The position numbers and the translations under genes were made by a program. Source: Sycon ciliatum (taxonomy: Eukaryota; Porifera; Calcarea; Leucosolenida; Sycettidae). Taken from it: 64,000 nucleotides of DNA. The stretch spans positions 13,078,154-13,142,153 of the forward strand of contig NC_088653.1 in NCBI RefSeq assembly GCF_964019385.1. Direction: 5' to 3'. This document shows positions 51,092 to 62,945 of this stretch, piece by piece. The notes below the pieces were generated by a model that was not told the origin of the DNA, did no database searches, and saw only the letters and a list, made by a program, of their open reading frames with translations. The number at the start of each line of letters is the position of its first letter. Position 1 is the stretch's first letter.

Positions 51092-52375
51092 TTGTCGCAC
51101 TATCAGACTGTATAATGTCTCGTCGCCTTGGTGAACTGTTAATAATGACTCGTAGCTTACTGGTCCCTTTGACTCTAGACTTCATTTCAAAGAAGTCTAT
51201 AAGGAATTTTATGATTATCACGCAACAGAATCATAGAAAAATGAGTTTTTTCAACTGATAATCCCTCTAATTAGTTGCTATTCACGATCTACGCATGCGC
51301 TGCAAATGAAAATTCTTTTATGGTTGATGTAAAGGTTATGACGTTTCGAGACAGTCACCCACCCCCTTGTAAATTGTTCTGTTGATGGGTGACTAGCCCG
51401 AAACATATTTTTCACATCTTCAATTACATCTGGCTTTGGAATTTTTATTTCCATTGCTATAAGGTTCGGCCTCATTACCTCTGTGCTGAGCTGATGAGCC
51501 CGCAAAGGTCGGAACAGTTCTGTCCGCAGATTGAGTACATCTACAATTAATGAATATCTAATGCAGCGGAGAGAATCATGAACAGCAACGTGATAGTGCG
51601 GTTGTCAGTTGACAAACCACCTCTTCTATCACTCCTTCTATTACCATCATTCAGTTGCAAGCATACGACGAGTGGATTAAATTAATGGGGGGGGGGGGGT
51701 GTTCGGGGAGCAGGTGTTAATGATCAGTGTCCTGTACTGAACTGAACCACCGTCTTTTCTTATGTAGAGTATGACTGGCTCAGTCGGATCAGTCAACAGG
51801 CAATAGAGATGCCTTAACAGCTTGGACAGTCCTTCACGGCACACAATTATCCTTTTGATACATTCCTTGCAACAGCATTATCTCAAGGTGTGCTAGATCC
51901 ACAGCAGCCATTACATACCAAAGTACAGTGTGACATTAAAGCCGAGACCTTTGGTCGGTGGAGCCCCTGGTACCTCTCCATCACTGCTGCCCAGTGCAGC
52001 CCCTACTCAGTACCTGTTTGTTTTTGTCCACATAATTATTTATTTTACGAGTTGGGTTTGTGTATATTAAATAGTAATAAAAACAAACAAACACAGAAAA
52101 CCCTACACACACCATCGTCCAAGCAATTAGTTTCCTCACTGCAAACTCTATACATGTAACCGTAACCAAATTTTGGTTCAGGAGCCATGCCGAGCATGTG
52201 GTTATAATTATAGGAATAGTAGAGAAGAAACCACTTGCTTTGACAATGGTGTGTGTAGGGTTTTCTAGGTTCCTTTGCAGCTGAGGTTAGGCTTGCTTGT
52301 CCATGGTGTGAATGGCTTGCAGTGCATACATGGTGCGTGCAATCACGCAGCTTACTGTTTATGCTCTGAAGTAAA
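51092..52375. other. No gene recognised
   Basis: Short open frames only; a G-run of about 10 at 51,689. Confidence 0.5.
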
Positions 52376-52402
52376 TGCCTTGGTGTGTAGGTGTGTGTAG
52401 GT

Positions 52403-52450
<48 letters not shown>

Positions 52451-52457
52451 GTGTGTG

Positions 52458-52501
<44 letters not shown>

Positions 52502-52518
52502 TGTGCATGTGTGTGTAT

Positions 52519-52586
<68 letters not shown>

Positions 52587-52735
52587 GTGTGTGTGTAGGT
52601 GTGTGTGTGTAGGTGTGTGTGTAGGTGTGTGTGTAGGTGTGTGTAGGTGTGTGTACGTGTGTGTACGTGTGTGTACGTGTGTGTAGGTGTGTGTACGTGT
52701 GTGTACGTGTGTGTATGTGTGTACGTGTGTGTACA
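52376..52735. repeat. (GT)n microsatellite, 360 bp
   Basis: Long GT tract with interspersed TAGGTG and TACGTG variants. Open frames on both strands are artefacts of the repeat. Confidence 0.95.
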
Positions 52736-53499
52736 TTGTGGAGTAATGCACGCACAACAATTATTCACCACTACTACTACTCCGCACATGCACACAGCAC
52801 TCACAACGGCGGACTCCGACAGTAGTGTAAATAAAAGGCCTGATACTTGGAAATGAATTAGTTAGGTAAGGATATAGAAAACAACAACTCAATATTGGGA
52901 GAGCTAATCAACAAGGAGAAATAAAACCGAAACTCCACGGAATCGGCGGGGGCGGGGCAAGGCGACGTGGAGAAGCCCGGCTGACGTGTGCGAGTACGCA
53001 CGCGGCGCGGTCAATGGGGCTTCGGCCAGCAAGCGTGAAGACGCTAACCTTTGTAGCAAGCGCAGCGTGCAAATTAGGCAGAAGGCAAAAGCAATGCGCA
53101 TGCTCACAATAATGACGCGTAGCTGATAGGGCATGACGTCAACACAACTCGTGAAAATGCCTACGCAAAAATGTGTTCAAAAAGTAACCGTGAGCTACGA
53201 TGCAGGAAACGATCTCTGCGATCTGGCAGACGATGAAACAATTTGAAACTAGACAAATTGACAGTCAGTTTGAGTCAGAGAAGAAAGTAAACATGATAAT
53301 AGCAAGAGAAGAAAGGAACAGAGCAGGCGCGGAGAATGCAGAGTATGGGTAAAAGAACAGAACGGTAAGCAAAGTCTCAAAACGAAGAACACGACGTACA
53401 AATTCAAAATCTATAACTTGAAGCAATAAATAAACGTGCAGTATGGTATCAAATACTTGTGGAGAGAGAGGCGAACTATTCTACTTCACCATGTGTGTA

Positions 53500-53940
53500 C
53501 GTGTGTGTACGTGTGTGTAGGTGTGTGCGTAGGCGTGTGCTGCTTGTGTGAGTTAATGTGGAGTGCATGTGGGGGTGTCTGTGGGGGTGTTCGCGCGGGG
53601 ATGCTTTCGGTGGTATTCTTGGGAATGCTTCTGGAGTGTGCTTGTGGGAGTGCGTGTGTGGTGTTTGCGTGGTTACCTGTGGGGGTATTTGTGGAAGCGT
53701 TTCTGTGTTTTTCTGGTGGGGGAGATTTTGGGTGTGTTTGTGCTGGAAGTTGTGTGGGAATGCTTGTATAGGGGTGGTTCTAGGGGTTCTTGTATAGGGG
53801 TGGTTCTAGGAATGCTTGTATAGGGGTGGTTCTAGGAATGCTTGTATAGGGGGGGGGGGGGGTGTTTCTAAGGATGCTTGTAGGAGTGTTTCTAGGGTGC
53901 TTGTGTAGGGGTGGTTCTAGGGATGCTTGTATCGGGGTGA
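53500..53940. repeat. GT-rich tract and 26-27-bp minisatellite
   Basis: After a GT/TAC tract, 'tgtataggggtggttctagg' plus 'aatgct' style units repeat about six times between 53,760 and 53,935. Confidence 0.85.
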
Positions 53941-54240
53941 CTGTGATAATCATTGTGGAGTTGCTTGAGCAGCGGCAAACCAACCGGTGGACCTGTACCT
54001 GGCACATCTCTTCCATCTTGTCAGTCATGGGTACATCCAAGTGCGGCTATTGTACACCAGGCAATCTCAGGACTCCTGATTGAGTTCCAACCGGGTCAGA
54101 AGTAGCGCAGTGTTCTTTTTCCATGTGGGTCCGAGTACCGCCCACATTAGTAGTCAGGTTCTTGGAGGAAGGTAGGGAAGGGAGGGGGGGGGGGTTGAAC
54201 CATATAGCCCTCCGGCTACAGTTCTTCCTGCTCCGCTGCT

Positions 54241-54573
54241 CTTGTGCGTCGGACCAAGAGTAGATAAACAAGAGCGTGCAACTCCGGATCTCTTCTGCAC
54301 AATCTGCAGATACCCCGCCTGTGGCGGAATTTTTTGTTGATGTCACCTTTTTTCAGAAGAACGCGCATTTTGCCCCAGAACAGTGTGAGAGCATGTGCTG
54401 GGCACCGTCTTAGTAATGTAAAGCCCGGCCAAGCGCACGAGACAAAACTTTCCAAAGACTCGCGCCGCGTGCATCGTCGAAAAGATAACGTCAACAAAAA
54501 ATTCCGCCACGGGCCAACCCACCCCGGAGTTGCACACTCTTGTTTATCTACTCTTGTGCATCGGACTGATAGC
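54241..54573. mobile_element. MITE of about 330 bp
   Basis: Inverted ends: 'agagtagataaacaagagcg' then 'tgcaactccgg' on the left, and the complement (ccggagttgcacactcttgt) on the right. Inner 'ggcggaattttttgttga' and 'tcaacaaaaaattccgcc' also pair. No coding content. Confidence 0.65.
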
Positions 54574-54729
54574 CCAAGATATCTGTATATCCACTAGACT
54601 ACAGTCAGCTATACGTACATGGTGCTGCGGGGTTGAATGCCTCAATGCCTCACTGGTCCATATTGGGGAAATATGCTTGGTGACAGCAGCAGGTATTTTG
54701 TTAGTGATCCCGGGCGGATGGTTGATCTG

Positions 54730-55357
54730 TGTTGCGGCCCTGTGGCCATGGTAGACAAGATTTCCTTCGAACCATTACTTGTTCTTTACAAAGTGGAATA
54801 AAACTGAATCTCAAAGAGTTCTGAAAAGGCAAAGCGCGACACGCGTACATGTAGCCTCAAACAGAAAAGCTGCCAGCGCAAAAGGAAACACGCAGCCAAA
54901 AAATGCCTAGCTCTGGCGTACATCGTAGAGGTCACTGCGCATCCGGTGCACTGCGCCCCAAAGGTGCAGGCACGGCGCCCCAAGGAGTGACCACATCCAT
55001 AAACTGCATCGCGTCATGCAGATAGAGCGATAGCGTACAAAGTACAAACAAAACAAAAGTAACTGATCATGAGAGAAGCGAAAATAAATAAATCGAAGAG
55101 AAGAAGCGAGAGAGAAGAGAGAAGGAATTTAATTCTAGTTATTTAGAGTTGGACAGGTATTATCAAGGAGACATGCAGATACACAATAGAATCGACTCGA
55201 CTGCATGTAGAGTAGCTGCCTCTAACTGCAGCAGAGTGGAGCACGCACGTACGTGATCAACTCGGGAATAGTGAAAGGTGAGAGAAACAAAATACAAATA
55301 AATTCGAACGAGCAAATACAATAATAATTGTGAATTCATGTGCAAGTGTCTGTAACA
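54730..55357 (-). repeat. 3' LTR of the BEL/Pao element
   Basis: 628 bp, same as 58,483-59,110 in every stretch compared. Confidence 0.95.
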
Positions 55358-55410
55358 TTCTCCCCCCTGGTAACAGGGAACCGATGACCTGTTACAAGTC
55401 ACAAACAAAG

Positions 55411-58400
55411 TTAGCGCAGCACGTCCAGCTTGGCAAGCTTAACGACTGGGCGCCGGTACAGTCCAGACTTGGTGCGCACATCTGCCACCCGCACAACGCC
55501 ATCACTGCCCGGGTGCACAGCCTCTAGTCGGCCCCGAGGCCACTGCCCTCGTGGCTGGTTGCTGTTGACGACCACCACGACATCACCTACAGCTAGTGAC
55601 GTTGTCCCGTCCTGCTCGGTGAACATGAATGGTCCCAGGAACGGGGTCAAGCGCTGGACAGGTAGATTTCCCATTACAGGTGGCTTGGGATTGGCTCGTT
55701 GGTTCTTGCAGTATTGACACTCAGACCATGCTCGCTTCACAGCTGCTCGACCTGCCGTCACCCAGTACTGCTGGCGAAGCTCATTCAATGCCCTCTCGTG
55801 TCCATGATGGCCAGAACGCAGATGGTATTCATGGACTAGGAGCTGTGTGTACCTATGCTTTGGACACAGGATAGCTGGATGTTTCGCACTGTACGCCATT
55901 TCCGCCGTCGCATGTGTGAGGCGACCCTGAACCCGCAGGATCCCGTCCTCATCAATGGCTAGTGCTAGCTGTCGTAGACGACTGCTGGTGCTGACAGGCT
56001 GGCCATCGCTCAACAAAGCCACTTCTTCGGCAAAACACTCTGCCTGCACGGATTTCATCCAGAGCTGCTCGGCCGCATCCATTTCCTTGGCTGAGATGGC
56101 TGCGGTTGATTCGACAGTTTGGCCGCGAACTCTGGCCCGTGTGTTTGCGATGAACCTGGCAACATACGCGGTTGTGCAGATGAGACGTTTCCATGACGAG
56201 AATCGGTTGACGTCAGGCAGCGCTTCGGCAATTTGCTGGGGCCTTGGCGGAGATGTTGTCGCCGCAACGAACTCCTTCTTCACTTCGGTCGTGTCGATGC
56301 ACTCATCCGACGTTGGCTGCGAGATGTGGTAGATCGCCTCCGGTTCGAGTTGATCTTGGTGAGTCCGGGCTCCGATGCGACCGTGCACTACCCAACCAAG
56401 AAGGGTTCTCGTCAGCATAGGTGCATTTGGCGGGCCTTCGACGACTTCACGTGCCACTGTGAGGTGTCCATTGTCTTGCCCAATGAGCATCCTCGGTTGT
56501 ACTGCTGGGTACGACGCCACTCTGGAGTCATCTAAATGAGGCCATCGATTCGCCAGCCCTCTGCCATCTATTGACTGCGAATGCAACTTGAGGTCCTTGG
56601 CTGTTCTCACATCATCCAGTTGATGCTGGGTGCCATCGCTGCCATTGACCAATACAGAGACTCTGCATGACGAGTTGTCCGTGTGCGTCGTCGAATTCGT
56701 CCATGCCATATGCAGGGGATCCGACTGTCCAACAGCACCTATGTCATCCGCTAAGGCCTTGTCCATTAGCGTGACAGTTGAGGCTTCGTCCAGCAGAGCA
56801 AGTGTCTCCACACAGCCCTTTGGGCCACTAACCGTCACTGGCAACACTCTCAGCAACACTCGGGTTGTACCCGGAATACCAGTGTGCCCACAAGTGTCGA
56901 CTGGCTTCTCTGCGGCCTTGCCCTTGTGCAGGAGCACGTGATGGTGGTACTTGCAGTCAGGCTCACTGCACTGCTTCCTGCTGCCACACTCCCTGGTAGC
57001 GTGTCCACTGGCCAGGCAAGAAAAGCAAAGACGATGACGTTTTACCAGCTCAAAACGGGCTTTCTGGCCAAGCTTCGTGAATGTTGAACACTTACTGAGG
57101 GCATGCTGCACTTGTTTGCAGCAAAGGCAGGCTGACTGAGTTTTACTGGTTGCACTTGCTGGTGCCGTCGCTGCTGCTGTGCTGTGTACTGTCGAAACTT
57201 CCTGGTGACTGTACACCCGCTGCGTCTTGTCGGTTCGGGTACCCGGCAGATCCACGACGCGCACAGCTGCTTCAGCCTTGTCCGCCAGCCACAAAGAAAA
57301 CACTCGCAAGCTGATGTCATGGCTACCCTGACGCACAAGTACTTCTCCCCACTGCAGTCGCAGGGATGTTGGCAACCTACCAACAAGCTCTTGACGTAGC
57401 TGAGGGTTATACATGTGACCTTCACTTCGAAGGTGTTCCATGGTAGTAACTAGAGTCGTCACAGCAGTGGACAGGTTGATAAGACTATCAAAGTCTCCTG
57501 GCTTGACCTGTCCAATGGCCTTGGCTTTCCCGATCATGGCAGCAATCACAGCATCCGGTCGACCAAACCGGCTTTCCAGGACCTGGAGTACCGTCGGCAG
57601 GTTCTCCGGCACGGTGAGCATCGCTCCGACGGCAGCCTTGGCTGGGCCTTTTAGGCAACGTTGCAGACGAATTACATTCTCCGATGGCGAAAACCCACAC
57701 TCGTCTGACGTCCTCTGGTAGGTAGAGGCAAATATGGGCCACTCCTCCGAGTCGCCAGAGAATGCCGGCAAGTCACGACCAACCGTCTGTCGGATCAGAA
57801 ACTTCTGCATGCCGTTTGCTGCTTGCGCTGGGTGCAGGCCTCCAGCCTCAGGACTCTCCTGAGCTGGCTTTGTTGCTGTTGTCCCTGCCGCAAGTGTGGC
57901 GTGTGCAGTGCCGGGTTTCTGGGTCTCTACCCAATGCCTAGTAGCGGTCAAGGCGGACTTTCCCGGAAGTTTACACACTGTTTCTAATCGGGGCTGAGAT
58001 GAGCTTACTTCTACTTTATTCTCCTGGCCAGAGCTGATCAACGACGCTGCTGATCGGGTAGTCGACGATGCCAACAACGGCCTCAAATGCTGAGTCGGCG
58101 CACTGGATGCAGGACGAGACGATCGTCGCGAACGAGAGGACGAGGTGTTCTCGATTTGGGCATGGCGCGCCTCCAACTCCAATTCAAGCAAACGCCTCTG
58201 CCTGTCCAGTCGTTCTTGCGCATCCGCCTCCTCAATTGCCATCAAACGTCGTGCCATCTCCAAATTGGCCTCCGCTTTTTGCCGTTTAACGGAGGAGGAC
58301 GATCTCATCGATGAGGCGAGTGAGGCAGGGGATGCTGGCAACTCCAGCTCAGCAGCCTGCTCGGCGACATCGGCCATATCCGTTTCGCCCTTACCTCTAC

Positions 58401-58416
58401 GATTTCGCAGCAACAT
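55411..58416 (-). CDS. BEL/Pao fused Gag-Pro-truncated Int polyprotein, 1,001 residues
   Basis: Order: an amino-terminal Ser/Ala-rich part with a charged coiled coil (about 45-95); the gag region (about 200-400, FLIRQTVGRDLPAFSGD and WPIFASTYQRT); a Cys-rich zinc region (CLCCKQVQHALSKC and CFSCLASGHATREC, about 435-490). Next is a DUF1758-type protease region with LLDEASTVTLM (about 545). The frame then passes directly to the region that normally follows RNase H (QIAEALPDVNRFSSWKRL). It continues to the integrase H2C2 zinc domain (HEYHLRSGHHGHERAL and CQYCKN), then jumps to the carboxyl-terminal domain (VGDVVVVVNSN..RGQWPRG). RT, RNase H and the integrase catalytic core are missing, yet the frame is intact. 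The protease motif is DEAS, not the usual D-S/T-G. Confidence 0.9.
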   Translation of the reverse strand: MLLRNRRGKGETDMADVAEQAAELELPASPASLASSMRSSSSVKRQKAEANLEMARRLMAIEEADAQERLDRQRRLLELELEARHAQIENTSSSRSRRSSRPASSAPTQHLRPLLASSTTRSAASLISSGQENKVEVSSSQPRLETVCKLPGKSALTATRHWVETQKPGTAHATLAAGTTATKPAQESPEAGGLHPAQAANGMQKFLIRQTVGRDLPAFSGDSEEWPIFASTYQRTSDECGFSPSENVIRLQRCLKGPAKAAVGAMLTVPENLPTVLQVLESRFGRPDAVIAAMIGKAKAIGQVKPGDFDSLINLSTAVTTLVTTMEHLRSEGHMYNPQLRQELVGRLPTSLRLQWGEVLVRQGSHDISLRVFSLWLADKAEAAVRVVDLPGTRTDKTQRVYSHQEVSTVHSTAAATAPASATSKTQSACLCCKQVQHALSKCSTFTKLGQKARFELVKRHRLCFSCLASGHATRECGSRKQCSEPDCKYHHHVLLHKGKAAEKPVDTCGHTGIPGTTRVLLRVLPVTVSGPKGCVETLALLDEASTVTLMDKALADDIGAVGQSDPLHMAWTNSTTHTDNSSCRVSVLVNGSDGTQHQLDDVRTAKDLKLHSQSIDGRGLANRWPHLDDSRVASYPAVQPRMLIGQDNGHLTVAREVVEGPPNAPMLTRTLLGWVVHGRIGARTHQDQLEPEAIYHISQPTSDECIDTTEVKKEFVAATTSPPRPQQIAEALPDVNRFSSWKRLICTTAYVARFIANTRARVRGQTVESTAAISAKEMDAAEQLWMKSVQAECFAEEVALLSDGQPVSTSSRLRQLALAIDEDGILRVQGRLTHATAEMAYSAKHPAILCPKHRYTQLLVHEYHLRSGHHGHERALNELRQQYWVTAGRAAVKRAWSECQYCKNQRANPKPPVMGNLPVQRLTPFLGPFMFTEQDGTTSLAVGDVVVVVNSNQPRGQWPRGRLEAVHPGSDGVVRVADVRTKSGLYRRPVVKLAKLDVLR

Positions 58417-58482
58417 TGCTGTGTTTCTGTAATCTGAAGACTGTATATTTCTTTAGAACTGCTCATCCGGCTCGAAGGACCA

Positions 58483-59110
58483 TGTTGCGGCCCTGTGGCC
58501 ATGGTAGACAAGATTTCCTTCGAACCATTACTTGTTCTTTACAAAGTGGAATAAAACTGAATCTCAAAGAGTTCTGAAAAGGCAAAGCGCGACACGCGTA
58601 CATGTAGCCTCAAACAGAAAAGCTGCCAGCGCAAAAGGAAACACGCAGCCAAAAAATGCCTAGCTCTGGCGTACATCGTAGAGGTCACTGCGCATCCGGT
58701 GCACTGCGCCCCAAAGGTGCAGGCACGGCGCCCCAAGGAGTGACCACATCCATAAACTGCATCGCGTCATGCAGATAGAGCGATAGCGTACAAAGTACAA
58801 ACAAAACAAAAGTAACTGATCATGAGAGAAGCGAAAATAAATAAATCGAAGAGAAGAAGCGAGAGAGAAGAGAGAAGGAATTTAATTCTAGTTATTTAGA
58901 GTTGGACAGGTATTATCAAGGAGACATGCAGATACACAATAGAATCGACTCGACTGCATGTAGAGTAGCTGCCTCTAACTGCAGCAGAGTGGAGCACGCA
59001 CGTACGTGATCAACTCGGGAATAGTGAAAGGTGAGAGAAACAAAATACAAATAAATTCGAACGAGCAAATACAATAATAATTGTGAATTCATGTGCAAGT
59101 GTCTGTAACA
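58483..59110 (-). repeat. 5' LTR of the BEL/Pao element
   Basis: 628 bp; carries the promoter for the minus-strand ORF. Confidence 0.95.
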
Positions 59111-59356
59111 ATCTGTTTGCTAACGTAGAGGGGTTGTCATTTGGCTTTCGAAGAGGTTGAAATTTGCCCATATCCAGGTTCATGGTGATATCCAAGAAAT
59201 CCACTACTGTATTAAAGTTTGTTTCGATAGTCATTCCCAGGTCAAAGCGCTTGAAGATCTATATCCACGTTGTCTGAGAGCTTGTTGAGCTGAAAAGTGC
59301 CCACAAGCTTACAGGTCTTGGCACCATCATAGCCGCATATCATTAGATCGAACATA

Positions 59357-59544
59357 CAGTCAACTTCGCTAATAATGACTGCGGATATAAATACAATTCG
59401 CGAATAACGACAGAATTCCCATGCCCAGAGCAAAGTCCCATCCAACTGTAATACATATAATGAGACTTCGGATATAAGGACAATTCGCGAATAAGGACAC
59501 TTTTCTGATGCCCCGCCGAGTGTCGTTATAGGCGAAGTTGACTG
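59357..59544. mobile_element. pogo/mariner-like MITE, 188 bp
   Basis: CAGTCAACTTCGC and its inverted copy form the ends, flanked by TA at 59,355-59,356 and 59,545-59,546. The interior has 'attcgcgaataa.gacag' style motifs. A degenerate relative lies at 62,755-62,945. Confidence 0.75.
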
Positions 59545-59787
59545 TATATTGTCCTTGTCTTATATCTAGGGATGGCCGCTGTCATAAAAAAGGAGCAATT
59601 TTCGGCCGTGAATGATGTCCATATCATGCTGCTCTATTGGAGTGAACTGATGTGCAAACGATAGAGCAGAGAACAAAGGATTCGGTCACCAATCAAGGAG
59701 TAAAATTCTACCACATCAAAGCATAGTAACGTGTGCTGTGCTGCTTGTCTGCTATCTCCTTAATTAGATCACTCAATCACATGACAC

Positions 59788-59876
59788 AGGACATACAGGA
59801 CATCCAGGACATACAGGACATACAGGACACACAGGACATACAGGACATACAGGACACACAGGACACACAGGACATG
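59788..59876. repeat. 9-10-bp tandem repeat
   Basis: About nine copies of CAGGACATA / CAGGACACA. Confidence 0.9.
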
Positions 59877-59939
59877 GTGTGTCTCCATAGGTTTACTTCT
59901 GTTTGGCCACGCATAGCAGCCATAATTCTCTCCAGTACC

Positions 59940-61288
59940 ATGTAGTACTATTCTCTATATAGTTTGGGGACGATGAGATAATAGAAGAGTAAACTAATGA
60001 GGAGTAAGAACATGCACAACCAGCAGGTCAGTGAAACACAAAGAAATTCCCGAGCCCTGGAGAGAAGCCCACCAAACGTTCTGGCCTACGGGTGATAGCC
60101 TGCATGACGTACATACGGCATGCAGCGCAAACGGTCATAAGTGGACAGTGGTTTACGCATAGCAGTCAGGATATCACTTCATCTCCCCTTTTAAGGCGTG
60201 CAGCAAAAAAAAGAGAGAGAGGGAGATAGCAAAGCAGGAAAAAAGCTAAAGACAAAAGAGTGGCGCGAAATGGCTAATATAATCTGTCAAGACTGTGCCA
60301 TGTGAAGAGAAAGAGTCTGAGAGACATTATGCAAGTATCCTGGGAAACAATTTCAAGAAATAATAGAGTTCAGCATATCTGATGGGTGTGTGAACAGCAC
60401 GTCCAGAATGGGTGATTCTACCTGAACCATCAGGAACGGACACACGGACTTGGCCGGGTTAATGAGTCTGTAGGGCAGCGCTCTAGCAAAGTTGTCCTTA
60501 TCGTCTTTGAGCACTATTACTTAATGCTTCAGACTTAGCCAGTACGTACATGGCAAGGTTTAGACCCTCTGTGATCTCCTTTGCCTCGCTGCTGACTTCA
60601 TCGTATGCTTGCTCAGGCGCGATTTTAGATTTTTGTTGCTATTATCTTTCATCAGCTTGCTGTATTGCTCCTTTGGTACTTGCTACAGGTTCTGGATTTT
60701 ATCGGCTTTCACATTGATTTCCTGAACTGGAATTGCAATAATTATTATGAATTGGTACAATATTATGTTAACCTTTACACCCTGGCCATATTTTTGATTC
60801 TGGTTCTCAGATTTCCATAACCTTGGCCTGTATAGAAGGACCCCTACCCCTGCACAGAGAAGAATGAGCCCAATCTCAACACCACACTTGTCACATATCA
60901 AATACCGCAGCACCTCGAATAGTCCACCGAGCTGAATATACCAGCAAATTCTCTCGATGCCAGCCATTTCACACTCATTCATCCCAGAATGCTCCAATTG
61001 CGCAACGCTCCATTGTAGCCCGTTGGCAATTATTGCATTGGAGAGCTGCGCTGCTCTCCTTCTTTACTGGTATTTTGATTGTGAACTTTCGTCAGGAACG
61101 GTATCAGTTGTGAGCATTTCAGTGCAAGCAACTACATCGACCAAAAACAGATGATTTTGTATGGTCTTGTATCAGAGGGTTTTACTATCTTCTCCACGCC
61201 GCTTTTTTATACATTTTTCCCTGCTGACAATCTTCATTGCTTGCTCTGTTGTGTGGTTTCACGTTTGTCTTTTACCCGATTTCCGCAG
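59940..61288. other. No gene recognised; likely intron
   Basis: A minus-strand open frame at 60,683-60,997 has hydrophobic stretches (GLILLCAGVGVLLY) but no motif. Given the plus-strand exon at 61,289, much of this may be an intron or upstream flank of the coiled-coil gene. Confidence 0.4.
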
Positions 61289-61586
61289 ACTGCATCTCCA
61301 CTGGAAGAATCTATGGGTGCTTCTGCAGGCCTCGTTACCACTATACTCGACACTGTGAGGAGTGTGTCAACTGCCGTACGGGATCCCTCCACATCTCATC
61401 AGCAACTAGGCACCAGGTTGGATAATCTCTCTGCACAGGTTGAAGTCACCAACAACCGCATGACTCAGGTCGAGCAGGAGCTCTCTGCTGAAGCTCGCAC
61501 AACCAACGACAAGATGGATGAAATGCAACTGGAAGCCCGGACTACCTATGAACAAGTGGCACAGCTGAGCGACACAATGGCGAGAG
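61289..61586 (+). CDS. Coiled-coil gene, exon A
   Basis: The exon starts after acceptor TTTCCGCAG and ends AGAG|GTAAAT. It encodes about 99 residues, largely heptad-patterned (RLDNLSAQVEVTNNRMTQVEQEL, two EARTT(N/Y) repeats), so a coiled coil. Exit phase 1 matches the entry phase of exon B at 63,442. No further domain is visible, so the full gene extends beyond the window at least downstream. Function unknown; coiled coils of this sort form oligomerisation stalks. Confidence 0.6.
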
Positions 61587-61948
61587 GTAAATCATTTTGC
61601 TGTCAACATTTCTGCTGAAATGATGTAAACGCTCCGATGTAGTGTCATCGTAAAGCAGGGAATGGTGGTTGAAACACAAGTGGGGAAATGGCCGTAAATA
61701 CATGCCTGCCCACACAACCCTATCGAAAAATGGGAAATTCTCGCACCAGGCTTTCTTCTCCCTCTACAATGATCTGCTTCTAGGTTTGTCAGATCGCATA
61801 AAAGAAATCCAAAATTGCCCATTGGGTGATCCATCGTCGACATAGCAAATACCTACAGCAACATCACAAACAGGTCCCCGCTCAAGTTACCCCCCAGAAT
61901 AGCCTTCCACTCACCTGCACTTAGCGCCTCCCACCCACCAGAACCGAC

Positions 61949-62130
61949 TGTAGTGACAGACTCCCCACTGTACAAGTCCCTATAATACTATTGTAGTGAC
62001 AGACTCCCCACTGTACAAGTCCCTATAATACTATTGTAGTGACAGACTCCCCACTGTACAAGTCTCTATAATACTATTGTAGTGACAGACTCCCCACTGT
62101 ACAAGTCCCTACAATACTATTGTAGTGACG
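61949..62130. repeat. About 54-bp tandem repeat, 3.5 copies
   Basis: Units contain 'tgtagtgacagactccccac' then 'tgtacaagtccctataatac'. It lies in the intron between exons A and B. Confidence 0.9.
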
Positions 62131-62399
62131 CACGTAAAGTCACATGAGCTTATCAGTGAGTGTTTTGCGTTATTTGCTTTTTTTTGCAGGTCGCTTTGTC
62201 TCACACATAGGCGTATGCGCTTGAGTTGCAAGTGCACCGGTACCATGCATAATTATGCACATATGCACATTTAACCATGTGAACATGGTATTTTTGTGGT
62301 GGGTGTATGTCACGAGGTGGACTGCATCTAGGTTCACTTAGAAGTCCATGCGCTTATTTGTGAGAGCGCATTTATGCCCGGCACATATAGGCACATGCC

Positions 62400-62662
62400 C
62401 TTATATGCGCGTCACAACGGTACGATGCCCTCCCTGCTAGCATTCGTGATGTTCCCTCCATCCCTGCTTTCAAACAAGAAATCTGCTCACTGCTGATTAA
62501 CTCCTTCTGCTCCTGCAGTGCACGCCCTCTCCCATACTTGCAAAATTCAAAGTGGCATACAACACTTTCCAACTGCATAACCCGCAGCCCTACTCACTGT
62601 ATCTCACCTTCTCATAAACTTATCTCTTATTGGCGATGGTTCCATCGTGAGAATAAAGAATT
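62400..62662 (+). pseudogene. LINE ORF2 end plus 3' UTR
   Basis: The sequence reads (in one frame) DALPASIRDVPSIPAFKQEI, the conserved last part of CR1/L2-like RTs (LPxxIR...FK..). A short 3' region follows, ending in the hairpin ATTGGCGATGGTTCCATCGT and GAGAATAAAGAATTC. The same 3' end occurs in both arms of the palindromic element (27,707 and 42,057). 5'-truncated. Confidence 0.7.
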
Positions 62663-62754
62663 CAAAGGTGAGGTCTGTGCTTAGCTGAAAAGGTGAAGAT
62701 GGATCCGCACTGATGCATCCACGCTTCTAAACAAAAATACAAAAATGTCAAAAT

Positions 62755-62945
62755 ATGGACACGAGAATAAGTGAAAATTCTCGAGCACAATTCGCGAATA
62801 ACGACAGAATTTCCATGCCCAGAGCAAAGTCCCATCTAACTGTAATACATATAATGATACTTCGGGTATCAGGACACTTCGCGAATAAGGACACTTTTCT
62901 CATGCCCCACCAAGTGTTGTTATGCAACGTTGACTTTAGTCACCT
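62755..62945. mobile_element. Degenerate pogo/mariner-like MITE
   Basis: Shares 'attcgcgaataacgacagaa' and 'cgcgaataaggacacttttc' with 59,357-59,544; termini eroded. Confidence 0.6.

Larger units (their letters stand above)
54730..59110 (-). mobile_element. BEL/Pao LTR retrotransposon, internally deleted, complete ends
   Basis: Two 628-bp LTRs flank the internal region, and ATCTG is duplicated at 54,725-54,729 and 59,111-59,115. On the minus strand each LTR starts TGTTACAG and ends GCAACA. A primer-binding site beginning TGGTCCTTCGAGCCGGAT follows the 5' LTR (about 58,465-58,482), and a polypurine tract GGGGGGAGAA abuts the 3' LTR (about 55,358-55,367). The LTRs look identical by eye, so the insertion is recent. 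The interior is a single ORF lacking RT, RNase H and the integrase core. Confidence 0.9.

Noticed and set aside
52045..52804. His/Thr-rich and Val/Cys-rich frames
   Set aside because: Translation of a GT microsatellite.
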